Shown: piece by piece, positions 12,296 through 23,100 of the stretch
Layout of the letters: every line of letters begins with the position of its first letter
Position numbering within the stretch: position 1 is the first letter of the stretch
Origin: Artocarpus heterophyllus
Taxonomy: Eukaryota > Streptophyta > Magnoliopsida > Rosales > Moraceae
DNA: 64,000 bases
Assembly (NCBI GenBank): GCA_025403435.1
Contig: CM046333.1
Coordinates: 16,579,770-16,643,769 of the forward strand
Direction of reading: 5' to 3'
The notes under the pieces: generated by a model
Seen by the model: the letters and a program-made list of their open reading frames with translations, nothing else
Told to the model about the DNA's origin: nothing
Database searches by the model: none
Made by a program: the position numbers and the translations under genes

Positions 12296-14457
12296 TGTCA
12301 CGCCCCGGAGTACGGGAGGTGACGTGGCGGAATATTTAGATTAATTAAAAGAGAATTTAATTGAAATTAAGGGTTTAAAAATCCAATTAAGTAAAATTTA
12401 AGAAGATTTTCCACCACATTTTTATAAAGGAATTTAAAATCATTAATCAAATAACAATAATTGATTAAAAACCGCGAATATGGGTTCCACAACCCACAAC
12501 TTGTGCACACACATGGTACTGACAATATCACAAATACAATTACAGTCCAGGTACAAATAAAGTTAAGCCTTACATGCCTTGATTAATAATGCTGAATATA
12601 AATAAATTCTCCTAGTGCTCCTGAGTCCGGTCTGAAGAATCTCCTCCAAACCTATATGGAAAACCACCTAGAAGGGGGGGGAAATTTAAAACAATAAAAC
12701 GTGAGCGAAAGGCTCAGTAGGACTAGGTTTTATAAAATAATTTGATGCAAAGAAACAAAACATTATCAGGAGTATACAGAAATAAAACGTCAGATAAATA
12801 AATAAATAAATTGAGTAGAACCGTTCTGACACAGAACAGTCTACTCGTCAAATCAAAACACCAATTTACTTTTACCTAGGCAAACCATGATATCACCACC
12901 GTAGTGGCCCAGCTGGGTTTCGGGACCTGCCCCCAAGGTCGTTCGTCACACGACCCGATCTCTGATATGGCATCATGCCTTAGTGTTCGTTATCATTATC
13001 ATTCAAACCCGATTACCGAGTATTGTCAATTACATTCATTATGAAATTCATTTCATGTCACGGTATATAAAAATATAACCGATAAAATCATTTCCAAACA
13101 ACCGTTGAAAACATTTTGATAGAAATCATTTTCAAAGCCAAATCATTTCAAAACCAGGCTACCAAAGAAATAGGATAGAAGTCCTACCTCAGTACTCGTG
13201 CCGGTACCCCACACCGTAATCCCGGTCCGCTATACGTTAGCTCCACGGAACCACGAACAATCCTAGATACAAACTAAGTCGATCAATATCTAGTTCGAAA
13301 CATTCTATGTTACTAAATCATTTCATGATGTCCTAGTGTGCCATTTGTATCATTAAAATCATCCTATAAGGTTGGGATTTAAATCAGGGTTCAAAACAAT
13401 GAAATCGGGTAAAAATCACAAAATTTTCCATGCCTCGGTCGGCCTGCCGGACGCCCTGCTTCGGCCTGCCGAACTGTACAGTTCGGCCTGCCGGAAACGA
13501 GGTTCGGCCTGCCGAACATTTCCCCAGATTCGGCCTGCCGATCGGAAGAACACCGGCCTGCCGATCATCACTCCGGCCTGCCGAACATGAACTTCGGCCT
13601 GCCGAACTGGGAAAATCCAGAAATCCCAGCCACGGGTTTCTCGATCCCCAAAATCCAAATTTGAATTCCAACCTGTTTTTCTCAAATCCCAGGCATGAAA
13701 AACAACTATAGTTGATAGAAAAACATTCTAAAACATATTTGGAATCATTTAAACAACATTTGAACTCAAAATCTTCAAAAATCCGAAAATGAGAAAAAGA
13801 GGAGAAAAATGAAAATCTTGAATCCAATCCGTTTTTCTTCAATCTAGGTTTAGATTCTAGTTGTTCTAAGCTCATTTAACATAAATCCACGGTTTTCTAA
13901 GCTTAAACAAGCTTAGATTTCAAAAACACACAAAATCGAAAATTTTGAAAAAGTTTAGAAATTTCGAATCTAACCTCGAATCGAAGCTTCAATCCGCGTT
14001 CTCGGTCGCCGAATCACGTCCCCGAGCTTCCTCCTTGCTGTTCCGAAGCTTGGGATTCGAATGAAAACCAAAATTTTTAGAGAGATTGAGAGAGAGAGAG
14101 GGGCTGCCGAATGAGAGAGAGGGAAGAGAGAGAGAGAGAGCCCGTGAGAATGAAGAGGGAGAGAGAGAAGAGAGAAATAAATAGAGAAAATCGGTGGGCG
14201 GTTTTACTGTGCGAAAACCATGTGCCGCCCACGGTTTTGTAAAACAGAGTATTTTTAACATTTTACAAATTGTTGTGTTTTAAAACTCAAAACATCATTT
14301 TAAAACAAATGAGAAATCATTTGAATACATCAGTTTAACAAAACAACCAAAATTCAAAATCCAACCAAATAATCTAATTAAAGTTAAAACTTTAATTATG
14401 GCACACTAATTCACCATTTACATTACATTAATGTTAAATAAATTTCGGGACGTTACA
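12296..14457 (-). repeat. 3' LTR of the Tekay-type element
   Basis: 2,162 bp, identical in length to 19204-21365. It differs at 14024 (G here, A at 20932) and 14111 (A here, G at 21019). It contains a GA-rich tract (about 14082-14175 on the plus strand), a TATTTATT-like box just upstream of it in sense orientation (about 14177-14186), and the GC-rich array of short palindromes at 13438-13610. Confidence 0.95.
13438..13610 (-). repeat. Eight hairpin-capable short repeats in the 3' LTR
   Basis: The decamer CGGCCTGCCG occurs eight times, with GGCCTGCC beginning at 13441, 13463, 13485, 13506, 13532, 13555, 13575 and 13596. Spacings are 22, 22, 21, 26, 23, 20 and 21 bp. In the perfect copies (13463, 13506, 13596) it widens to TTCGGCCTGCCGAA, a near-palindrome with 6-bp arms. 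Spacer sequences differ, so it is not a simple copied tandem unit. Confidence 0.9.
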
Positions 14458-14475
14458 GCTCTCCACCCCTAAAAG
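14458..14475 (-). promoter_or_regulatory. Polypurine tract of the retrotransposon
   Basis: On the minus strand TTTTAGGGGTGGAGAGC directly abuts the 3' LTR start TGTAACG. This is the expected plus-strand primer site and fixes the LTR boundary. Confidence 0.8.
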
Positions 14476-14505
14476 AAATTTCGTCCTCGAAATTCACAAC
14501 TCATT

Positions 14506-17500
14506 TCAGAAACAAAACAAATGCGGATACAATTCCCGCATATTCGATTCTAGTTCCCAAGTGGCTTCATCAACCCCGTGATGCTGCCACACGACCTTTA
14601 CCAACGGTATCTCACGACGACGCAAGCTAATCACTTTCCGGTCGATAATCTGAATCGGCACTTCCTCGTACGTCGTATCCTCCTGAACCTGCACCTCGCG
14701 AAACGAAACTATCTTATCCTGCTCAGGTGGACACTTCCTAAGCATCGACACATGAAACACATCATGCACATGAGAAAGTTCGGGCGGAAGATCAAGCCGA
14801 TAAGCGACCACACCAACACGCTGAGTGATCTCGAACGGCCCAATATACCTCGGCGCGAGCTTTCCACTCACCCCGAACCGCATAGTTCCCTTACGAGGTG
14901 ACACCCTCAAGAGAACAAAATCTCCAACCGCGAACTCTAAGGGTCTACGTCTCCTATCCGCGTAGCTCTTCTGCCGACTCTGAGCTGCCCTCAACCGATC
15001 TCGAATCACCGCGACTTTCTCGTTGCTATCACGAATCTCTTCCGGCCCAAGAATCACTCTATCTTCCGGCTCGGCCCAACACACAGGTGACCGACACGGT
15101 CGCCCATACAACGCCTCAAATGGTGCCATACCGATACTCGCCTGATAACTGTTGTTGTACGCGAACTCCGCCAAATGCAAACATTGCTTCCAATTCCCGC
15201 CGAAGTCCAACGCACAAGCACGCAACATATCCTCGAGAACCTGAATAACCCGCTCAGACTGCCCATCAGTCTGAGGATGAAACGCCGTACTGAAGTTCAA
15301 ATCCGTACCCAAAGCCTCCTGAAAACTCCTCCAGTACTTAGCATTAAACCTGGTATCTCGATCAGAGGTGATGGACAAAGGAACTCCATGCAACCTCACA
15401 ATGTTCTGCATATACAGCTCCCCGAGAATCTTCCTGGAACACGTCGACCTAAACGGAATGAAATGCGCCGATTTCGTCAACCTGTCGACCACAACCCAAA
15501 CTGCATCATGCCGCTGCTCCGTCCTCGGCAAACCTGTGAGGAAATCCATCGTCACATGCTCCCATTTCCACCCTGGAATAGGAAGCGGCTGAAGCTGACC
15601 TGCAGGCTTCTGATGCTCGGCTTTCACCTGAAGACACGTCAAACACTTGGCCACATACTCTCGAACATCTTTCTTCATGCCTCTCCACCAATAGTGCCTC
15701 TTCAAATCACGATACATTTTGGTGCTCCCCGGATGAATGGCGAACTGAGACCTATGAGCTTCATCTAGAACGGCTTTCGTCACCTCGGCGATAACTGGAA
15801 CTGCAAGACGCTCCCGGAAGTACAACGATCCATCTGCATGCACGCTCCATTCTTCAAACTGCTCCCCGTTCTGAATCCGCGACCAAATCCCCTGCAAATG
15901 TCGATCCTGCCACTGACCTTGTTTCACCATCCGAACAAGAGCTGGAGTCGCTTCCACGTGATATAACGAAACTCGATCACCGTCGTCATGATACTGTAGC
16001 CGATACTCACTCACTGTCGCATCCCTGCTCCAGTCCTCAAAAATCAAACAAGCGAGAATCCCTGAAGACTTTCTGCTAAGCGCGTCCGCTACCACATTAG
16101 CTTTCCCGGGATGATACTGCAACGCGAAATCATAATCCTCCATGTACTCCACCCATCTGCGCTGCCTCAAGTTGAGATCCCTCTGAGTGAACAAATGCCT
16201 CAAACTCTTGTGATCGGAGAAGACCTGAAACGACGCTCCATACAAATAACATCTCCAAATCTTCAGCGCGTAGATCACCGCTGCAAGCTCTAAATCGTGA
16301 GTAGGATAATTCCGCTCGTGAGGGCGTAGCTGTCTCGATCCGTACGCAACCACACGTCCATGCTGCATCAGCACGCATCCAAGTCCACGCCCTGAAGCAT
16401 CAGCATAAACCTCATATGGCTCGTCACTACTAGGAATAATCAACACTGGAGCTGAAGTCAACCGGTTCTTCAATTCCTGAAAAGCAGACTCACAGTCTTC
16501 ATCCCACTCAAACCTGACATTTTTCTTGGTCAACCTCGTCAACGGAGCTGCAATCTTCGAAAAGTCCTTTACAAATTTCCTGTAATAACCAGCAAGACCT
16601 AAGAAGCTGCGAATCTCCGCTACATTCCTTGGTCGTTCCCACTCCAATATAGCTTCAATCTTGGACGGATCCACTGAAATACCATGCTCCGAAATGACAT
16701 GACCCAGAAATTTGACCTCAGTCAACCAGAACTCACATTTTTCCCTCTTAGCATACAACTGGTGCTCCCGCAGAGTCTGAAGCACGATCCGAAGATGCTG
16801 CTCATGCTCCTCCCATGTCTTAGAATACACAAGAATATCATCGATGAACACGATCACAAACTGATCCAGATACGGCCTGAATATCCTGTTCATCAGATCC
16901 ATGAAAGCTGCTGGAGCATTCGTCAACCCGAAAGACATAACCAGAAACTCGAAGTGCCCATACCGAGTCCTAAAAGCTGTCTTGGGAATATCCTCTTCCT
17001 TGATTCTGAGCTGATGATAACCTGACCGCAAATCAATCTTCGAGAAGTATCGCGAACCTCCCAACTGATCAAATAGCTCATCAATCCTAGGCAAAGGATA
17101 CTTGTTCTTCACCGTAACACGGTTCAGCTGCCGATAATCCACACATAACCTGAGAGTCCCATCGTGCTTCTTAGCGAACAAAACTGGTGCTCCCCACGGA
17201 GATGTGCTATTCCGAATATATCCTTTATCAGCAAGCTCCTGAAGTTGCTTCCTCAATTCCTTCATTTCTGCCGGCGCCATCCGATAAGGTGCCATAGAAA
17301 TCGGTGATGTCCCTGGAAACAACTCGATACCAAACTCAATTTCCCGATACGGTGGCAATCCTGGCAACTCGTCGGGGAAAACATCCTCGAACTCACCAAC
17401 CACCGGAATCGCTACACTACTACTCGAAACATAGGGCTCGCAATCTAGATTGGCAAGAAAAGCAAAACAATCTAGATTCCTTCGCCCTCCTAAACATGAC

Positions 17501-19098
17501 TTCATGAGACGCTCACTCATTAGCCAATCACCACCACCCTGGTAAGTGATTACCGTCCCCCTATCAGACACTAGGGTCACTTTCCTAAGTTGGCAGTCCA
17601 CAACTGCACTATACTTGGACAACCAGTCCATTCCTAGAATCACATCATAGGAACTCATGGGGAGTATAATCAAATCACTTTTCAAAATCTCATCCCCAAT
17701 CTTTATTTTACAAGATTTACACATATGATTTACACACACCCGCCCCAAGGGAGAAATTATAGCTAGGGGTTCATTAAACTCTTCTATCTCTAATCCCAAG
17801 GCATGTACAAAAGAACTCGAAATGAGAGAATGAGATGCACCGGTATCAAATAGAACGCGTGCTAGAGACCTGGAAACCAAGATCATACCATCAACAACTG
17901 CGTTACCAGTCTGAGAATCTGACCCTCCAGATGCCATCGCATGAACCTGCACTGGCGCTTTTCCTTTTCCTCTACCGACATTGCTGGGTCCTGCATTACT
18001 CGGCCGATGCTGCTGAGATGGAGACAACTGCACACTACCTGCACTCGGAGCTCTATACTGAGGAACACTGCGCTGAAAATACTGCGGCTGCTGTCCCCGT
18101 GCCGGATATGTGAATTGCTGAGGAGAAAACTGCGGATACTGCAACTGCGGGTACTGCGGAGGTGGAGGTAGGGTCTGAAGTTGAGGCTGAGACGAACGAC
18201 TGGCATCCTCCTCGGTCTGCGATCCAAGACGAGCACTCCTGATCGGGCAATTCCTCTTGATGTGTCCGGGCTGCTGACAGAAATGACAATGGAAGCTGTA
18301 GGGATTGCTGCGCCCGCTGCCAGACGAACTGCTGCTACCACTGGTCGCACCGCCTTGCTTGCCTTTCCCCGGAGTTGGACGACTACTGGTGCTCTTCCTG
18401 CCACTCCTCTGCGGTCCTCCTGAAGCCTTGGCTCGATCTTCACAATACTGCACGTAATCATTCTCCACGGAGATCGCCGACGACACAAGCTCTCCGAAAC
18501 TCCTAAGCCGTAGAGCAACCAACTGCCGCCGAATAGGAGCCTTGAGTCCCTCCTGAAACTTGATGCATTTCTCACGCTCCGATGCCACAGCTGATGGAGC
18601 AAACCTAGCCAACTCGTTAAACCTTGCCTCATACTCCCGAACTGACATATCACCCTGCTGCAATCTATAAAACTCAGCTGCTTTCTGGTCTCTATATCCC
18701 TGCGGAAAATACCGATCATAGAACAGTTCCTCGAACTTGTCCCAACTGATATCGCCACCGTGCTCCAGACGCTTAGTTTGTTTCCACCAGGTGTTAGCGC
18801 CACCCTCGAGCTTATACGCCGCAAACTCCACACGATACTCCTCAGGCACACCAAGGGTATCAAGATGCTTCAAAATCGAATCCAACCAATACTCTGCTAA
18901 CTGCGGATCCCCATTGCCATCAAAAGTTGGAATAGACGCCCGCCGAAATTCCTTAAAGAAGGCATGCCGACTACCAACACTGGAGTCTTCCGGTCTAGCC
19001 CTGGCTGCCATCTGCCGGAAAGCCGCCATCATAGACCTCATCAGGCCCTCATCATTTCCGAACTCCGCGTCAGCTGTCGAATGACGTCTAGGTGCCAT
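14506..19098 (-). CDS. gag-pol: Gag-Pol polyprotein of a Tekay-type chromovirus
   Basis: One uninterrupted frame of 1,530 residues; ATG at 19098 about 100 bp from the PBS, stop about 50 bp before the LTR. Gag fills residues about 45-225 ([23 protein letters not shown]). A zinc knuckle has C271, C274, H279, C284. A Gln/Pro-rich linker follows. The aspartic protease has D418-TGA. Reverse transcriptase spans about 590-790 with FIDD at 751-754. RNase H begins near YADAS (D900). Integrase has the HHCC zinc site (C1152, C1155) and the catalytic triad D1185, D1246, E1282 with 35 residues between the last two. The C terminus, about 1478-1529, is chromodomain-like ([20 protein letters not shown]), which in this family targets insertion to heterochromatin. 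No frameshift or stop is present. Gag and Pol are fused in one frame. Confidence 0.97.
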   Translation of the reverse strand: MAPRRHSTADAEFGNDEGLMRSMMAAFRQMAARARPEDSSVGSRHAFFKEFRRASIPTFDGNGDPQLAEYWLDSILKHLDTLGVPEEYRVEFAAYKLEGGANTWWKQTKRLEHGGDISWDKFEELFYDRYFPQGYRDQKAAEFYRLQQGDMSVREYEARFNELARFAPSAVASEREKCIKFQEGLKAPIRRQLVALRLRSFGELVSSAISVENDYVQYCEDRAKASGGPQRSGRKSTSSRPTPGKGKQGGATSGSSSSSGSGRSNPYSFHCHFCQQPGHIKRNCPIRSARLGSQTEEDASRSSQPQLQTLPPPPQYPQLQYPQFSPQQFTYPARGQQPQYFQRSVPQYRAPSAGSVQLSPSQQHRPSNAGPSNVGRGKGKAPVQVHAMASGGSDSQTGNAVVDGMILVSRSLARVLFDTGASHSLISSSFVHALGLEIEEFNEPLAIISPLGRVCVNHMCKSCKIKIGDEILKSDLIILPMSSYDVILGMDWLSKYSAVVDCQLRKVTLVSDRGTVITYQGGGDWLMSERLMKSCLGGRRNLDCFAFLANLDCEPYVSSSSVAIPVVGEFEDVFPDELPGLPPYREIEFGIELFPGTSPISMAPYRMAPAEMKELRKQLQELADKGYIRNSTSPWGAPVLFAKKHDGTLRLCVDYRQLNRVTVKNKYPLPRIDELFDQLGGSRYFSKIDLRSGYHQLRIKEEDIPKTAFRTRYGHFEFLVMSFGLTNAPAAFMDLMNRIFRPYLDQFVIVFIDDILVYSKTWEEHEQHLRIVLQTLREHQLYAKREKCEFWLTEVKFLGHVISEHGISVDPSKIEAILEWERPRNVAEIRSFLGLAGYYRKFVKDFSKIAAPLTRLTKKNVRFEWDEDCESAFQELKNRLTSAPVLIIPSSDEPYEVYADASGRGLGCVLMQHGRVVAYGSRQLRPHERNYPTHDLELAAVIYALKIWRCYLYGASFQVFSDHKSLRHLFTQRDLNLRQRRWVEYMEDYDFALQYHPGKANVVADALSRKSSGILACLIFEDWSRDATVSEYRLQYHDDGDRVSLYHVEATPALVRMVKQGQWQDRHLQGIWSRIQNGEQFEEWSVHADGSLYFRERLAVPVIAEVTKAVLDEAHRSQFAIHPGSTKMYRDLKRHYWWRGMKKDVREYVAKCLTCLQVKAEHQKPAGQLQPLPIPGWKWEHVTMDFLTGLPRTEQRHDAVWVVVDRLTKSAHFIPFRSTCSRKILGELYMQNIVRLHGVPLSITSDRDTRFNAKYWRSFQEALGTDLNFSTAFHPQTDGQSERVIQVLEDMLRACALDFGGNWKQCLHLAEFAYNNSYQASIGMAPFEALYGRPCRSPVCWAEPEDRVILGPEEIRDSNEKVAVIRDRLRAAQSRQKSYADRRRRPLEFAVGDFVLLRVSPRKGTMRFGVSGKLAPRYIGPFEITQRVGVVAYRLDLPPELSHVHDVFHVSMLRKCPPEQDKIVSFREVQVQEDTTYEEVPIQIIDRKVISLRRREIPLVKVVWQHHGVDEATWELESNMRELYPHLFCF

Positions 19099-19188
19099 TC
19101 TCTCACTTCTGAAAACAAAATTTGGACTGTCAGATGTATTTCATTGTCAAACCTATGTGTGCACAATTCCCAAGGTTCATAACCTTGA

Positions 19189-19200
19189 GCTCTGATACCA
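19189..19200 (-). promoter_or_regulatory. Primer binding site for initiator tRNA-Met
   Basis: On the minus strand TGGTATCAGAGC begins three bases after the 5' LTR end. It is complementary to the 3' end of plant initiator methionine tRNA, the usual primer for this group. It also proves the minus orientation. Confidence 0.92.
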
Positions 19201-19203
19201 TTC

Positions 19204-21365
19204 TGTCACGCCCCGGAGTACGGGAGGTGACGTGGCGGAATATTTAGATTAATTAAAAGAGAATTTAATTGAAATTAAGGGTTTAAAAATCCAATTAAGT
19301 AAAATTTAAGAAGATTTTCCACCACATTTTTATAAAGGAATTTAAAATCATTAATCAAATAACAATAATTGATTAAAAACCGCGAATATGGGTTCCACAA
19401 CCCACAACTTGTGCACACACATGGTACTGACAATATCACAAATACAATTACAGTCCAGGTACAAATAAAGTTAAGCCTTACATGCCTTGATTAATAATGC
19501 TGAATATAAATAAATTCTCCTAGTGCTCCTGAGTCCGGTCTGAAGAATCTCCTCCAAACCTATATGGAAAACCACCTAGAAGGGGGGGGAAATTTAAAAC
19601 AATAAAACGTGAGCGAAAGGCTCAGTAGGACTAGGTTTTATAAAATAATTTGATGCAAAGAAACAAAACATTATCAGGAGTATACAGAAATAAAACGTCA
19701 GATAAATAAATAAATAAATTGAGTAGAACCGTTCTGACACAGAACAGTCTACTCGTCAAATCAAAACACCAATTTACTTTTACCTAGGCAAACCATGATA
19801 TCACCACCGTAGTGGCCCAGCTGGGTTTCGGGACCTGCCCCCAAGGTCGTTCGTCACACGACCCGATCTCTGATATGGCATCATGCCTTAGTGTTCGTTA
19901 TCATTATCATTCAAACCCGATTACCGAGTATTGTCAATTACATTCATTATGAAATTCATTTCATGTCACGGTATATAAAAATATAACCGATAAAATCATT
20001 TCCAAACAACCGTTGAAAACATTTTGATAGAAATCATTTTCAAAGCCAAATCATTTCAAAACCAGGCTACCAAAGAAATAGGATAGAAGTCCTACCTCAG
20101 TACTCGTGCCGGTACCCCACACCGTAATCCCGGTCCGCTATACGTTAGCTCCACGGAACCACGAACAATCCTAGATACAAACTAAGTCGATCAATATCTA
20201 GTTCGAAACATTCTATGTTACTAAATCATTTCATGATGTCCTAGTGTGCCATTTGTATCATTAAAATCATCCTATAAGGTTGGGATTTAAATCAGGGTTC
20301 AAAACAATGAAATCGGGTAAAAATCACAAAATTTTCCATGCCTCGGTCGGCCTGCCGGACGCCCTGCTTCGGCCTGCCGAACTGTACAGTTCGGCCTGCC
20401 GGAAACGAGGTTCGGCCTGCCGAACATTTCCCCAGATTCGGCCTGCCGATCGGAAGAACACCGGCCTGCCGATCATCACTCCGGCCTGCCGAACATGAAC
20501 TTCGGCCTGCCGAACTGGGAAAATCCAGAAATCCCAGCCACGGGTTTCTCGATCCCCAAAATCCAAATTTGAATTCCAACCTGTTTTTCTCAAATCCCAG
20601 GCATGAAAAACAACTATAGTTGATAGAAAAACATTCTAAAACATATTTGGAATCATTTAAACAACATTTGAACTCAAAATCTTCAAAAATCCGAAAATGA
20701 GAAAAAGAGGAGAAAAATGAAAATCTTGAATCCAATCCGTTTTTCTTCAATCTAGGTTTAGATTCTAGTTGTTCTAAGCTCATTTAACATAAATCCACGG
20801 TTTTCTAAGCTTAAACAAGCTTAGATTTCAAAAACACACAAAATCGAAAATTTTGAAAAAGTTTAGAAATTTCGAATCTAACCTCGAATCGAAGCTTCAA
20901 TCCGCGTTCTCGGTCGCCGAATCACGTCCCCAAGCTTCCTCCTTGCTGTTCCGAAGCTTGGGATTCGAATGAAAACCAAAATTTTTAGAGAGATTGAGAG
21001 AGAGAGAGGGGCTGCCGAGTGAGAGAGAGGGAAGAGAGAGAGAGAGAGCCCGTGAGAATGAAGAGGGAGAGAGAGAAGAGAGAAATAAATAGAGAAAATC
21101 GGTGGGCGGTTTTACTGTGCGAAAACCATGTGCCGCCCACGGTTTTGTAAAACAGAGTATTTTTAACATTTTACAAATTGTTGTGTTTTAAAACTCAAAA
21201 CATCATTTTAAAACAAATGAGAAATCATTTGAATACATCAGTTTAACAAAACAACCAAAATTCAAAATCCAACCAAATAATCTAATTAAAGTTAAAACTT
21301 TAATTATGGCACACTAATTCACCATTTACATTACATTAATGTTAAATAAATTTCGGGACGTTACA
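19204..21365 (-). repeat. 5' LTR of the Tekay-type element
   Basis: Same length as the 3' LTR with two differences seen (20932, 21019). As the 5' copy it carries the element's promoter. In sense orientation a TATTTATT-like box lies about 275 bases in, followed by a CT-rich stretch as in many plant 5' leaders. The decamer array (20346-20518) would then lie about 600 bases downstream, inside the transcript leader. The start site is inferred, not shown. Confidence 0.95.
20346..20518 (-). repeat. Eight hairpin-capable short repeats in the 5' LTR
   Basis: Identical to the array in the 3' LTR at an offset of 6,908 bp. Sense-strand copies read TTCGGCAGGCCGAA in the perfect form. Confidence 0.9.
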
Positions 21366-21560
21366 TATTAATCGCTTAATTTCAACTATGTTATTAAATA
21401 TTTATGGAATTTAGAGGTGTTAGTAGATTCTTATTGAATTGATCTCTTACTCTCTCCCTTGAGGATCCAACTAGTATAGTAGTGCAAATGATCAGCAAAT
21501 TCGTCTTTCTCAGTGTTTACTAAGTCTAAAATTCTAGCCAATACGAACAGGGAAATCTAA
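21366..21560 (+). repeat. Second copy of the gene 3' flank, right of the retrotransposon
   Basis: Continues the alignment to 3432-3600 (TTAATCGCTTAATTT, then GAATTGATCTCTTACTC), about 90% identical by eye. Together with 12019-12295 it reconstitutes the duplicated segment. Confidence 0.85.
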
Positions 21561-23100
21561 ATATTTTCAAAAACATGTTATTTATTTATAAAACTAAATA
21601 TTTTTAAAACATGTTATTTATTTATAAAAATTTCAAATCTATTTCTCTCATTTTCCTTTAATATTATCAATTTACATATATTTCTAAACCACAAAGAATC
21701 AATGCTCCAATCAATAAACATAATCTTTGACTTAATTTAGCATAATTCTAGATATTTAATAAATTAACATAAGCCTAACTTACATAAAAAACATTTTTTC
21801 TTGTTGAACTTGGAATAAGGAGATTTGAACTCTGCACCCTGTGATGGAGTTGGATGTGAATTTATTTTTAGACTATGTACAACAAGACATGACAAACAAA
21901 TTAGGGACTGACAATACTAATAACCCGATAAAAAGGAAGGGACAAAAAGAAAAGGGAGTGGTGGCAATGACAAGCAGTATTGACGGTGCAGATGGCGAGA
22001 GTGGTTGGGGCCAATGGCGAATGGTTGTGCTAGGGTTGTTTTATGGCTTTATAGATATATATACATATATGTGGATGTAGTTTTAATGGTTACATTTTTA
22101 AAATATGTTAAATATCTACGTAGTTGAAGTCTAAATATACCCGTTTAAAAAAAAAAAAAAAAAAGCTTGACTTTTATATTTAGAACTGGCATATGTAAAT
22201 GGCTAGACTTGAAAACTGGTATAGTCATCCTTGCAAACACTAACCTAATATCCAGCAAGAAATGCTTTATGAAGGGGAGGGAGGCATGCAGCTATATGGA
22301 TAAACATGTTGGACAGCTCAAATTCTAAGCTAGAGTGGGTCGGGCTTAACGTAGCGTCGCGGGCTTTTGGGCTGTCTACGTAAAGATCAGATCCCCGTCT
22401 GCTAGCTGCCCATTTTGAGATATTTTTGCTGTCCGACGAAAGTGTGGATTTATTTTTGCCAAGTCCAAAAAAACTATATAATTACATGTCATAGATAAGA
22501 TAACAATTAAATTAAAAGGTCTAATATACTTTTAGTGCATTAAAAAAACTATGATTTTTATAAAATCTAATTAGTGCTTTGAGGGTATATTTGATATTTT
22601 AAAATGATGATATGACGTGGCATTTTTTTAATTATTTTTTAGTAGCATAAATCAATTCAAACTTTATTTTTGTAGCATATATAAAAAGGGCCAAGAAATT
22701 TTTGAAATAATTACATGAAAAAATAGCCTATTGTAGGTGAATAATATATTTTGAATATTTTGTTTAGTAAATACTAGCTTTAATATATTTACAGTAAATA
22801 CGAATTTAGTAGGTGAACAATTTATTTACTATAAATAAATTATTTACCTAGTAAATATTGCAATTTACTTTAAATATTTTAAATTATGCCATGTATTCTT
22901 TAAAGTTTTTAAAAATACTATTTACTGCTATTTTTCGTATTTTAAGGGTGTTTGGGACAAATGACGAGGAAGTGGCAAAAGGGTGACCGAAGTTTTTGGA
23001 CTGATTCAGAATCTCCGCATCTAAGAGTAGGCGATAGGTGGACTAGAAAATCCCAGAAATATCTGTATAGAGCCTTCAATAGGTCCAAAATATGATGTAT
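21561..23100. other. Rearranged duplicated blocks, no gene
   Basis: 21690-22040 resembles 4535-4890, 22120-22290 resembles 3780-3955, and 22740-23070 resembles 9780-10060 plus 10540-10575 (shared phrase CTAGAAAATCCCAGAAAT). The first two blocks are in swapped order relative to the left locus. A GC-rich patch at 22320-22440 (CGTAGCGTCGCGGGC) is not explained. A 79-codon frame at 21841-22080 lies within a repeated block and is probably not a gene. Confidence 0.5.

Larger units (their letters stand above)
12296..21365 (-). mobile_element. Complete Ty3/Gypsy chromovirus (Tekay/Del-type) LTR retrotransposon
   Basis: A 9,070-bp element in minus orientation: 5' LTR 19204-21365, PBS 19189-19200, leader of about 105 bp, one gag-pol frame 19098-14506, PPT 14458-14475, 3' LTR 12296-14457. 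In sense orientation the LTRs start TGTAACGTCCCGAAATTT and end GGGGCGTGACA. The flanks share TATT (12292-12295 and 21366-21369), or ATATT if the terminal A is counted, as target duplication. The chromodomain-like C terminus, gene order PR-RT-RH-INT and LTRs over 2 kb point to the Tekay clade (family knowledge). Only two LTR differences were seen, so insertion is very recent. All parts needed for autonomy are visible; activity is not shown. Confidence 0.95.

Noticed and set aside
13438..13610. CRISPR-like regular repeat array
   Set aside because: The repeats are only about 10 bp, variable at the edges, spaced 20-26 bp, and lie in a plant retrotransposon LTR with no cas genes.
17883..18863. 326-codon frame inside the gag region
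   Set aside because: It is an out-of-phase shadow of the gag-pol frame, with a non-protein-like composition; other plus-strand frames in 14.5-19.1 kb are also shadows.
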